Assembly: GCA_050251775.1 (NCBI GenBank)
Contig: JBFWMD010000003.1
Location: forward strand, 26,193 to 90,192
Source of the DNA: Paucidesulfovibrio sp050251775
GTDB lineage: Bacteria; Desulfobacterota; Desulfovibrionia; Desulfovibrionales; Desulfovibrionaceae
Direction: 5' to 3'
Length of the DNA: 64,000 bases
The notes under the pieces are model-generated. The model worked only from the letters and a program-made list of their open reading frames with translations. It had not been told where the DNA came from and made no database searches. The position numbers were made by a program, and so were the translations under genes. Below, in pieces: positions 51,814-60,490 of the stretch. The stretch's first letter is position 1; every line of letters begins with the position of its first letter.

Positions 51814-53223
51814 CTACCAGGCCGTTTCAGCCTCGTAGCGCAGGGTCACGGGTTTTCCGCCCGCCGGAACCTGCACGACCCAGCGCGCAGTATCTGCAGA
51901 CACCTTTGCATATTCAAAACTGGACTCTGTTATTTTCCAATCTCCCTGCATGGTTTCTAGTACCATTACGCTTTGCGCTTTCTTCCCCGCGTTGCGCAGC
52001 TCCACGGCCCAGTTCACCCGGGACCGGTTCTTGCCGAGCTTTTCGTAGGAAAGCATGGTCCGGCGGGCCGTGACGTCAAAAGACGTGCCCAGGCCCAGCC
52101 GGGCGGTCTCCCCAGCCGCGAGGTTGCCAAGGGAGGCCTCGCCCTCAAGTATCTTCCCGCCTCCGGCAACATCGCGATAGACGCGCACCCTGGACGCCGG
52201 CAGGGGCCGGCCCAATCCCTGCTCCTGGGTGTTTTCCAGAACCAGCACGATTTCCACGGGTCGGCGTTCTGGCTCGGCTCCGCCCGTACCCTGGAAAGCG
52301 TGCCCCCGGACCAGCAGTTCGCGCCCGACGCGCACGTTGTCCGCCTGGGCAAGGGAAAGGCGCGTGACCTGCCCGGCCATGAGCGTTGCCGGGAAGGGAA
52401 CCGTGAATAAGTGATATTCACCGACGCTCTGCTCCGTGGCGACCATGTCCATGCTTTCCTCCATCAGCACGCCCGCACCCTTGAACCGGGCCATGGCCGG
52501 ACGGGCCACGCGATTGACCTCGCCGGCCACGAGACGCAGTTGCGCCCCCGCGAACGAGCGCCCTGTATCGTTGCGCAGCGTGGCCCAGCAGGAGAGCGCC
52601 CCCTGTTCTCCGGCCTCGTCCAGGGTCAGGGCGCAGTCGCCGCTCCATTGCAGTCCGCCGGCAAGGTAGGAAAGCTCCATGCGCTGGCTCGCCCGACCCT
52701 GGTTGCGAACGTTGAAGAAAAGGGCCGCCTCGGCCCGGGGCTTGTCCTCCCCGCTCGGCAGCAACACCGCCTCCAGCGGCCCCACGTAGATGGCTTCACC
52801 CAGATCGAGAACCGCCTGGGATCCGGCGGAGAGAAGCGTGGCGCGCCGCGTGACCCGCCCGCGAGCGTCGGACGGATCTGGAAGCACGACCTTGACTTCC
52901 CGGCCAATGAAATTGCTCAGTACGGCGGAAGGATTCGAGGCAGACGGCAACAGGCGCAGGGACCCGACGGCCACTTTTTCCGGCTGGTCCAGCGGTTCCA
53001 GCGCCACTGATGTCAGATCCAGGGTATCCGGCGCTCCGGGAAACGCCACTTCACCGCTGGCGGGAAGCTCCATGGAACGCACTTCCGTGATCAACGCCTG
53101 ACCCGAGGAATAGGCCGTGATGCATACCGAATCCGGCGTCTTGTCATCCGCCTGTGCCCGGGAGCCTTCCCCACAGATGGTCAAAAAAGCGACCACCATC
53201 AGTACCGCAGCGAATTTTTTCAT
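51814..53223 (-). CDS. DUF4139 secreted protein
   Basis: A 469-residue exported protein with an N-terminal signal (MKKFAAVLMVVAFLTI). The rest is beta-rich with DUF4139-type features: YNSGQAL-like start, LSYLAGGLQWSGDCALTL, the middle TVPFPATLMAGQVTRLSL and a C-terminal NWAVELRNAGKKAQSV. The family's function is unknown; it is often outer-membrane or periplasmic. The start at 53223 has GGAG six bases upstream; an ATG four codons earlier is possible. Confidence 0.85.
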   Translation of the reverse strand: MKKFAAVLMVVAFLTICGEGSRAQADDKTPDSVCITAYSSGQALITEVRSMELPASGEVAFPGAPDTLDLTSVALEPLDQPEKVAVGSLRLLPSASNPSAVLSNFIGREVKVVLPDPSDARGRVTRRATLLSAGSQAVLDLGEAIYVGPLEAVLLPSGEDKPRAEAALFFNVRNQGRASQRMELSYLAGGLQWSGDCALTLDEAGEQGALSCWATLRNDTGRSFAGAQLRLVAGEVNRVARPAMARFKGAGVLMEESMDMVATEQSVGEYHLFTVPFPATLMAGQVTRLSLAQADNVRVGRELLVRGHAFQGTGGAEPERRPVEIVLVLENTQEQGLGRPLPASRVRVYRDVAGGGKILEGEASLGNLAAGETARLGLGTSFDVTARRTMLSYEKLGKNRSRVNWAVELRNAGKKAQSVMVLETMQGDWKITESSFEYAKVSADTARWVVQVPAGGKPVTLRYEAETAW

Positions 53224-53317
53224 GATTTTCTCCATTTCTTGCTACTGACTCTTTGTTCAAGAAATAGTCTAGATTTTTTCTAACATTTCAATTCACGGCT
53301 GACATGCCGCCCGATCT

Positions 53318-53944
53318 TTACTGCGGCCCACCATAAAAATATCGGCCAAGGCCAATGCTGAAGACCAGTATTCCATATCCCGCATGTTCCACCGAGGTCC
53401 AGAACAACGAACCGTTTCTGCGGTATACTTCGGCCAGGACCACTCCGCCAGCCAGGGAAAGCAGCAGGGCTGGCACATTTCCGTAGATGACATGCAGCCA
53501 GGAAAAAGCGGCGGCGCTTGCGAGCGACATTCCAAGCCCTGTCCCGAAGAGGGATTGGTAGCGCTTGAAAAAAAAGGCGCGGTGGATCAGTTCCTGCGGG
53601 AAGGCTGAAAGGGGCGGATAGAGCAGCAGCACGACCAGCCAAAACAGCGGACGGGTTCGAGGAAAAGAGAACAGCCGCGCAGGCTCCATCAGCAGCACCA
53701 ATGCTGTTGCCAGCGCGGCCACGAACACCAGCCGCAGCAGGAGTCCACGCAGGTCCGGGCAGGGACCGAGGCGCAGCAATTGTGACATGCTCAGCTTCTG
53801 TACGACGATCAGCCAGAGCAGGCATCCCGCCGTTGCCGCGCCGAGCCAGAGTATCTTGTGGCCCGGCAAAACACCCAGGAACACGAGTAGCGGCCCTCCC
53901 ACAAAAACCAGCATGAATTCCGTCCAAAGCCGCATTCGTTTCAT
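53318..53944 (-). CDS. CPBP family intramembrane metalloprotease
   Basis: A 208-residue multi-pass membrane protease of the CAAX-protease/bacteriocin-processing family. The active-site motif is present in FPQELIHRAFFFKRY (an E-L-I-x-R variant of EExxxR), with later FSWLHVIYGN and SVEHAGYG giving the conserved histidines. The start at 53944 has AAGGGGG six bases upstream; the frame continues further but without a ribosome site. It is divergent from a GGDEF gene. The substrate is unknown. Confidence 0.85.
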   Translation of the reverse strand: MKRMRLWTEFMLVFVGGPLLVFLGVLPGHKILWLGAATAGCLLWLIVVQKLSMSQLLRLGPCPDLRGLLLRLVFVAALATALVLLMEPARLFSFPRTRPLFWLVVLLLYPPLSAFPQELIHRAFFFKRYQSLFGTGLGMSLASAAAFSWLHVIYGNVPALLLSLAGGVVLAEVYRRNGSLFWTSVEHAGYGILVFSIGLGRYFYGGPQ

Positions 53945-54225
53945 CCGTTTCCCCCTTGTCAACATTCTAGCGCAAACGCGCCTTCTTCCCTTCCAGCAGA
54001 ACCACATGGAATCATGACCAAATGCAGATCGACTTGGTTTTGCTTGATGTAATTCCCTGGCGGTAGTATTTTGTATCTGGTCCCGGTGGGTGTTGGTTTT
54101 TGATATTCCCTCGTGCCCCTCTCGGAAATCACACCCATCGGACCACTTTCTGGCTTCCTTCCCGCGCGCCTGTACGGACTTTCGACGGTCCGGTCCCGGG
54201 GCTTGCGCCAACAGCAGGACAAAAA

Positions 54226-55299
54226 ATGGAACCGGCCAAGGGAACAGAACTCGCAAAACTTCAGCAGATGCTGCAACAGGCAGGGCTTGGGCGCGACCTC
54301 AACCTCCTTTCGGCGGTTCTTTTCGCTCGCAATCTGGTCTGCCACCTCAGCATCTACGGCGAAGCTGACAAATCCCGGATACAGCAGTTCGTTCTGCGCG
54401 AAATCAGCAAACGCAATCCCGAGCACGAAGCTTTTCCGGTGATCATCAAGGCTCTGGAAAGCTTTCTCCTGCGCACCAATCGTGTCGCTGAGCTGGAAGA
54501 CCATCTCGCCAGGGAAAAGAGCTCCATGGAAGCCCTTGTGGACGAAATGAGTTCCTTCTTCATCAGCATGCGCGCCTCACGCGACCGCCAGGAGCAGAGC
54601 CTGTTCCAGTTCAACGAGGCCACCACCCAGGCGGTCAAAGCGGCTCCCACCCGCAAGGACATCCTCAAGCAGGTGCGCGGACTGCTCACGGAATTCGTGA
54701 CTGAATTTCGCGAGGAGGCCCGCCAATGGGAGGAACGCGCCAAGACCCTGGAGCGGACTGCCAACTTCGACGGGCTGCTCACTGATCTGTATAACCGCCG
54801 CTCCCTGGATGCCTTTCTCGCGGAAAACGTTGTTACAAGCCACAGCCGCCACACCCCTTTTTCCATGTGCATGATCGACGTGGACCACTTCAAGAGCGTC
54901 AACGACACCTACGGCCACCAGGTCGGGGATGACGTGCTTCGCGCCCTGGCAAAAATCGTCAAGAGCTACGCAGCAACCCATGACGGCTACGCCGCTCGCT
55001 ACGGAGGCGAGGAACTGGTTCTTGCCCTGCCCTTGCCGCTGGAAAAGGCCGCCACAGTCGCTGAGGAAATGCGCCGCGATGTGGAGGAATATGAGTTCCA
55101 GTCTCGTCAGGGCGGCAAGATCGTGGGCGACATCATCCATTTCACCGTAAGCATCGGCGTGGCCGAGGTGCTCAGTGATTGGGACGCCTCCCGGCTCGTG
55201 GAAGCCGCAGACAAGGCCCTGTATCTCGCCAAAGGCTCCGGACGCAACCTCGTCGCCCGCCATTCCGACGCTGCTTCGGGCCGGGTCGGCTGGATTTAG
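54226..55299 (+). CDS. Cytoplasmic diguanylate cyclase with GGEEL signature
   Basis: A 357-residue soluble protein. The first about 180 residues are a helical domain without known family (ALVDEMSSFFISMR). The GGDEF domain begins near NFDGLLTDLYNRR. The active-site loop is GGEEL (260-264), with Leu in place of the usual Phe, and the R-x-x-D inhibitory site is missing. SMCMIDVDHFKSVNDTYGH and DKALYLAK blocks are intact, so it may be active but not feedback inhibited. The start has AGGA seven bases upstream. Confidence 0.87.
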   Translation: MEPAKGTELAKLQQMLQQAGLGRDLNLLSAVLFARNLVCHLSIYGEADKSRIQQFVLREISKRNPEHEAFPVIIKALESFLLRTNRVAELEDHLAREKSSMEALVDEMSSFFISMRASRDRQEQSLFQFNEATTQAVKAAPTRKDILKQVRGLLTEFVTEFREEARQWEERAKTLERTANFDGLLTDLYNRRSLDAFLAENVVTSHSRHTPFSMCMIDVDHFKSVNDTYGHQVGDDVLRALAKIVKSYAATHDGYAARYGGEELVLALPLPLEKAATVAEEMRRDVEEYEFQSRQGGKIVGDIIHFTVSIGVAEVLSDWDASRLVEAADKALYLAKGSGRNLVARHSDAASGRVGWI

Positions 55300-55383
55300 A
55301 CGACTTTTATAACCGCTTCCGCGACTCTTTTTTGCTGCAATGCACCCTTGTTTCAGCTACCCTGAACGCAGGAGGGTTTTGCC

Positions 55384-55860
55384 GTGCCTGAGTTTCTTAC
55401 CCAAGCGTACGTCGTCTGGTTCGCCATCGGCTTTTGTCTCGCCCTTGCGGAACTGGCGGCCCCTGGATTCATCATCATCTTTTTCGGCCTGGGCTGCTGG
55501 CTCGCCTCCCTGGCCACAGCCCTGTTCGACCTTTCCCTATCCGCGCAGATCGCCATTTTCATCGCCGGGTCTGTCAGTTCCCTGTTTTTTCTCCGCCGCG
55601 TGTTCATGCGGGCCTTTATGGGTGCATCCGGAGGAGAGGGGGGAGAAGAAGGCCTCAACGAACCCGGCGATGTGGGCCGTCAGGTGCTCGTGACCCGCGA
55701 GGTTCGCCCGGAAACCCCCGGTGAAATCAAATACCGCGGCTCCTTCTGGCGCGCGGTCAGCGACAGCGTTCTTCCCGAGGGCAGCCCCGCAGTGATCGTC
55801 GCTGATTTCCCCGACGACCGCAGCACCTTCAAGATCAAACCTTTGGACAAAGGAGTCTGA
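55384..55860 (+). CDS. NfeD family membrane protein
   Basis: A 158-residue NfeD protein with three or four membrane segments followed by an OB-fold domain (GDVGRQVLVTREVRPETPGEIKY). NfeD proteins work with SPFH/stomatin partners in membrane microdomains. The start is GTG at 55384 with GGAGGG nearby. The SPFH gene follows two bases after its stop, a classical nfeD-slipin pair. Confidence 0.92.
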   Translation: MPEFLTQAYVVWFAIGFCLALAELAAPGFIIIFFGLGCWLASLATALFDLSLSAQIAIFIAGSVSSLFFLRRVFMRAFMGASGGEGGEEGLNEPGDVGRQVLVTREVRPETPGEIKYRGSFWRAVSDSVLPEGSPAVIVADFPDDRSTFKIKPLDKGV

Positions 55861-55862
55861 CC

Positions 55863-56831
55863 GTGGGTTTTATGGACGGTTCCCTGATAATTCTGCTTCT
55901 TGTCGCGGCCCTGCTGATCATCCTTTTCCTCAAAACAGCGGTTGTGGTTCCCCAGAAATCCGAGTTTGTTATTGAGCGTCTCGGAAAATACAGCCGGACT
56001 CTTGGGGCGGGTTTCCATATCCTGATCCCCTTTCTGGACCGTGTCTCCTACCGCCGTTCGCTCAAGGAGGAGGTCCTGGACATCCCTTCCCAGGTCTGCA
56101 TCACCCGTGACAACGTTTCCGTTGAAATCGACGGCGTGATCTACCTTCAGGTCCAGGATTCCAAGATGTCCTCTTACGGCATCACCGACTATTATCGCGC
56201 CGCCAGTCAGCTGGCCCAGACCTCCTTGCGCTCGGCCATTGGTAAGATCGAACTGGACAAAACCTTCGAGGAACGCGAAGCCATCAACCAGGAAGTGGTC
56301 CATGCCGTGGACGAGGCCGCCCAAAGCTGGGGCGTCAAGGTGCTGCGCTACGAAATCAAGGACATCACTCCGCCTCAGTCCGTGATGGAAGCCATGGAAT
56401 CGCTGATGAAGGCCGACCGCGAAAAGCGCGCTGAAATCGCCCGGTCCGAAGGCGAACGCCAGTCGCAGATCAACCGTGCTGAAGGCGAACGCCAGCAGAA
56501 CATCCTGGTTTCCGAAGGTGAAAAGATGAAACGCATCAACGAAGCCGAAGGCCGCGCGCGCGAAATCGAACTCGTGGCCATTGCCACGGCCGAAGGGCTG
56601 CGCAAGGTCGCGGAAACCCTGAACGACGACGGCGGCATCCAGGCCGCCAACCTCCGCGTGGCCGAGCGCTACCTCGCGGAATTCGGCAAGCTCGCCAAGT
56701 CGTCCAACAGCATGATCATTCCCACCAATCTGGCGGACCTTTCCGGCATCGTGGCCACGGCCACCTCTGTGTTGGGTCAGGTCCGCACGGACAAGACCTC
56801 GGGCAACGCCCCGAAGACCAAGGCCGACTAG
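55863..56831 (+). CDS. SPFH/Band 7 (QmcA/slipin-like) membrane protein
   Basis: A 322-residue stomatin-type protein. One N-terminal membrane anchor (residues 7-25) is followed by the SPFH domain (EFVIERLGKYSRTLGAGFHILIP is split across a conserved block) and a long coiled region rich in Glu/Arg/Ala. It likely forms membrane rings with NfeD and regulates proteases or membrane organisation. The start is GTG at 55863, two bases after NfeD. Confidence 0.93.
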   Translation: MGFMDGSLIILLLVAALLIILFLKTAVVVPQKSEFVIERLGKYSRTLGAGFHILIPFLDRVSYRRSLKEEVLDIPSQVCITRDNVSVEIDGVIYLQVQDSKMSSYGITDYYRAASQLAQTSLRSAIGKIELDKTFEEREAINQEVVHAVDEAAQSWGVKVLRYEIKDITPPQSVMEAMESLMKADREKRAEIARSEGERQSQINRAEGERQQNILVSEGEKMKRINEAEGRAREIELVAIATAEGLRKVAETLNDDGGIQAANLRVAERYLAEFGKLAKSSNSMIIPTNLADLSGIVATATSVLGQVRTDKTSGNAPKTKAD

Positions 56832-56867
56832 GGCCACGCATGAAGACCATTGAACCCCGGAGGGAGT

Positions 56868-57383
56868 ATGTCGGAACAAACCGGCAATGAAACCAACCAG
56901 TATTTGACCTTCACGCTCGGAAAGGAAATCTTCGCCCTGGACATTTCCACCGTTCGCGAGGTTCTCGAACTCATCCATGTTACTCGCATTCCGCGCACGC
57001 CGGACTATATGCGCGGAGTGATCAACCTTCGTGGTCACGCTGTTCCCGTGGTGGGAATGCGCAGAAAACTGAACATGAAGGAGATCGATGACACCATTAA
57101 TACCTGCATCATCATCGTCGAGGTGGAGTTCGAGGGCGAACGGACCATTCTCGGCGCATTGGTGGATTCTGTCCGTGAGGTCTTCGAAATGCCGCCCGAC
57201 GCCATTGAAGCCGCACCCAAGATGGGTGCGGCCGTAAAGTCCGAATACATCAAGGGCATGGGCAGGCAGGCTGATGACTTCATCATCATTCTGGACATCG
57301 CACGCATTTTCTCTGCGGAGGAACTGGCCGCTGTCCAGAAGCTCGGCCAGCAGGCGCCGGCTCCTGCGGAGGCGCAGGCGTAG
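56868..57383 (+). CDS. CheW-like chemotaxis coupling protein
   Basis: A 171-residue CheW-domain protein: EIFALDISTVREVLEL, RIPRTPDYMRGVINLRGHAVPV and GALVDSVREVFEMPP are typical. The N-terminus is a short polar segment and the C-terminus an Ala/Pro-rich tail. It couples receptors to CheA. No CheA gene is next to it in the window; a probable chemoreceptor begins at 63543. The start at 56868 has GGAGGGAG. Confidence 0.94.
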   Translation: MSEQTGNETNQYLTFTLGKEIFALDISTVREVLELIHVTRIPRTPDYMRGVINLRGHAVPVVGMRRKLNMKEIDDTINTCIIIVEVEFEGERTILGALVDSVREVFEMPPDAIEAAPKMGAAVKSEYIKGMGRQADDFIIILDIARIFSAEELAAVQKLGQQAPAPAEAQA

Positions 57384-57412
57384 CGGCTCGCAGTTCGACG
57401 CCTGCCATTTTC

Positions 57413-60400
57413 ATGCGCTTCGGCACGCTGTTCCTCCTGGAATTCACAAAGCGATTCCTGCTTCTTGCCTCCGGGCTGGCGCTGGTGGGTACGTCCTTTT
57501 ACCTGCTCCAGTCCGTTCGACATGAAAACCTGCGCCGGTCTGAAGCGGTTTCCATGGTTTCCGTGGAGCGCCAGATTCTTCTGGAGTCCATCCACAACAC
57601 CGTCTCGGATGTCCGCTTTCTTTCCACGGTCTTCCGTGACCACGACGCCGAAATGGTCCCCGGAACCCCCTCCCCTCCTGGGCTGATTCAGCTGCTCAGC
57701 GACTTCATGACCACCCGGCCCCAGTACCACCAGATCCGCTATCTCCATCATTCCGGCCAGGAGCGGGTGCGCATGAACATGCTCCCCCAGGGGCCGCAAG
57801 CGGTTTCTCCTTTGAAACAGCAAAACAAATCCGATCGGGGCTACTTCCAGTCGGCGTTGAAACTGCGACCCGGCGACGCCTATGTTTCCCGGTTTGATCT
57901 CAACGTGGAATCCGGTGTGGTGGAACGCCCCTTCCGACCGACCTTGCGCATCTGTACCCAGGTCTTGCTCCCCAATGCCGAACCCGGTCTCGTCATCATC
58001 AATCTGGACGGAACCAGGCTTCTCAACACATTGCGAAACACCCGCCGCTGGGACGGAATCCAGATCCTCATGGTTAATGCCCAGGGCTTCTGGATTGTGG
58101 GGCCGCAGCCGCGTATGGAGTGGGGCAACATTCTTTCGGAGCGGGAGGGCTATACCCTGGCTGCCAGGCTTCCGGAACTCTGGCTTCACGTATCGCAGCA
58201 GGATGAGGGCGTATATATCGATGCTTCCGGGCTATACGCCTTTACAAAGCTCAGGCTCAACGGCGACAAAACGGCCGAACGGAATCTGATCGACGATGAA
58301 TACTGGACCTTGCTGGCCCATGTACCTCAAAAGGCGCTCCAACCCGCCTGGAAAACTTCTTTTCTTATTCTTTCTTTGGTGGTTCTGCTGTTCATCGCTC
58401 TCGCCTCCGCCCTGCTCACGCGGTCCTTCCTCCATCGCATGCGGACCGAGCAGTCGCTGCAGGAAACCGAGGAAAAAGTCCAGGCCATCAGCCATTCCTC
58501 CCACGATGCGCTGATCATGGTCGATGAACGAGGACACATTGTTTTCTGGAACCCTTCTGCCGAGCATGTGCTTGGCTACAAGGCTGAAGAAGTCATGAAC
58601 CTGCCCGCCGCAGCCTATCTTGATTGCGATGCCTCTTCCAGCGATCCCTGTGGTCCGGCACTCAAGGCAGGTCCATTCAGCAATCTTTCCAGCGGCCCTC
58701 CCATCACCTTCCGCCGCAAAAACGGGACGACCTTCCCCGCCGAGGTCGCGCTTTCCTCATTCCGGCTGCACGGCTGCTGGTGGACAGTCAACGCGGTTCG
58801 CGACATCACTAAACGCGCTCAGGCATTGCAGGAACTGGAAAAAAGTCGGGAAATGCTCGTTGAAGCGCTGCACATCTCCCGCATGGGCGGCTTTTCCATT
58901 GCCCTTGCTTCCGGTGAGGTGTTCTGGACTGATGAATTAGGCCAACTACTCGGAGTGGAAGGGAATTACCCTCCGTCAATCACGGGCATGGCTCAATTCG
59001 TGGAGCCTTCGCATCGCACTTTGTTTCTCAATGCCATGTCCGATGCCCGCAAAGGCAATCCCGTGGACCTGGAAATGCCGCTGCGCACTGCCAAAGGACG
59101 CCTGATCTGGGTCCGAATGAACATTCGCGCGCTTTTTCTTGGCGACAAGGTACACCGCCTCTCCGGTATTTATCAGGACGTTTCGGACCGCAAAAAGGAA
59201 CGCATTCGCATGGAGCAGCTCTCCACTGCCGTGGAGCACAGTCCTGCCTCGGTCCTGATCACCAACCATGCTGGCATCGTGGAATACGTGAATCCAAAAT
59301 TCACGGAGGTCTGCGGCTACTCCCCCGAAGAAATCCTCGGTCATACCACGCACAGGCTGCACAGCGACGCTTCGGACCCCACCATCTACGACAAAATCAG
59401 CGATGCACTTACCGCGCGCGGACAATGGTCCGGCGAGATATCCTGCCGCACCAAGGACGGCAGAATCATCTGGCAACAACTTTCCATCTCTTCCATCAAG
59501 GATGAGGAAGGAACCATCCACCACCTTGTGGGAATCATGGAAGACGTTACTGAACGACGCCGCGCGCTGGAGGCGCTCCAGGCTTCAGAACGGCAAATCC
59601 GGGCCATGAGCGAGGCCACCCTCGACGCCATGGTGGTTGCGGACGACCAGGGGCGCATCGTCTATTGGAATCCCTCAGCCACCCGCATCTTCGGTTATCT
59701 CGAATCCGAGGCCATCGGGTGCGACATCCACGCGCTCGTCACCAGCCCGGAAGAAAATATCCCCTCTCCGGAAGACCTGCTGCAATTCGCGGAGAACGGA
59801 CATGGAACCGTGGTCGGCATAACGCGCGAGCTCCAGGCACGCCGAAAGACCGGCGAAACTTTTCCCTGCGAAATCACGGTTTCTTCCTTTGCTCTCGATA
59901 CCCGCTGGTTTGCTGTGGGAACCATCCGGGACATCACTCAGCGCAAAGAATATGAACGGCAGTTGCGAACCTTGGCCACCACGGACGAACTTACCAATCT
60001 GCTCAACCGGCGGGCCTTTTTGGAACTGGCCGAAAGCGAACTGGATCGCGCGAAACGCTACCGTCGGCCGTTCTGCCTGCTGATGCTCGACCTGGATCGC
60101 TTTAAAATGGTCAACGACACCTATGGACACGACGCGGGAGACAAGGTTTTGATGGAGGTCTCCCGTGCCGCATCCTCCGCCCTGCGGGAGACAGACACCC
60201 TCGGGAGATTGGGCGGGGAGGAATTTGCCGCGATTTTGCCCGAGACAACGTCGGAATCCGCCAGAGAGGTCGCTGATCGTCTCCGCAAGGCCGTTTCCGC
60301 CGCTACGATTCAGGAGCCTTCGGCTCCGGAAGGACGCCTGGGGGTGACCATCAGCGTGGGCATCGCCGGATACCACGAGGACCGGAACTCTGTCGAAAGC

Positions 60401-60472
60401 ATTCTTCGGGCCGCGGACAAGGCTTTGTACAGAGCCAAGGAACTGGGCAGAAACCGCACCGAAATTGCCTGA
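57413..60472 (+). CDS. Multi-PAS sensor diguanylate cyclase
   Basis: A 1019-residue membrane sensor. An N-terminal membrane segment, a dCache-like periplasmic part (residues about 40-300) and a second membrane segment near 320 are followed by four PAS/PAC domains and a GGDEF domain. The active-site motif GGEEF is at 934-938 and an inhibitory R-x-x-D (RETD) at 925-928. The product is cyclic di-GMP. The gene begins 29 bases after cheW. It ends three bases from the convergent hybrid-kinase gene, with an inverted repeat spanning both stops. Confidence 0.93.
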   Translation: MRFGTLFLLEFTKRFLLLASGLALVGTSFYLLQSVRHENLRRSEAVSMVSVERQILLESIHNTVSDVRFLSTVFRDHDAEMVPGTPSPPGLIQLLSDFMTTRPQYHQIRYLHHSGQERVRMNMLPQGPQAVSPLKQQNKSDRGYFQSALKLRPGDAYVSRFDLNVESGVVERPFRPTLRICTQVLLPNAEPGLVIINLDGTRLLNTLRNTRRWDGIQILMVNAQGFWIVGPQPRMEWGNILSEREGYTLAARLPELWLHVSQQDEGVYIDASGLYAFTKLRLNGDKTAERNLIDDEYWTLLAHVPQKALQPAWKTSFLILSLVVLLFIALASALLTRSFLHRMRTEQSLQETEEKVQAISHSSHDALIMVDERGHIVFWNPSAEHVLGYKAEEVMNLPAAAYLDCDASSSDPCGPALKAGPFSNLSSGPPITFRRKNGTTFPAEVALSSFRLHGCWWTVNAVRDITKRAQALQELEKSREMLVEALHISRMGGFSIALASGEVFWTDELGQLLGVEGNYPPSITGMAQFVEPSHRTLFLNAMSDARKGNPVDLEMPLRTAKGRLIWVRMNIRALFLGDKVHRLSGIYQDVSDRKKERIRMEQLSTAVEHSPASVLITNHAGIVEYVNPKFTEVCGYSPEEILGHTTHRLHSDASDPTIYDKISDALTARGQWSGEISCRTKDGRIIWQQLSISSIKDEEGTIHHLVGIMEDVTERRRALEALQASERQIRAMSEATLDAMVVADDQGRIVYWNPSATRIFGYLESEAIGCDIHALVTSPEENIPSPEDLLQFAENGHGTVVGITRELQARRKTGETFPCEITVSSFALDTRWFAVGTIRDITQRKEYERQLRTLATTDELTNLLNRRAFLELAESELDRAKRYRRPFCLLMLDLDRFKMVNDTYGHDAGDKVLMEVSRAASSALRETDTLGRLGGEEFAAILPETTSESAREVADRLRKAVSAATIQEPSAPEGRLGVTISVGIAGYHEDRNSVESILRAADKALYRAKELGRNRTEIA

Positions 60473-60490
60473 TCGTCACGTCCGATCAGG
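60468..60490. repeat. Inverted repeat spanning two convergent stop codons
   Basis: Arms CCTGATCG and CGATCAGG (60468-60475 and 60483-60490) are perfect around a seven-base loop. The stop codons of the sensor cyclase and the hybrid kinase both lie within it, only three bases apart. It can act as a weak shared terminator; T runs are lacking. Confidence 0.65.
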
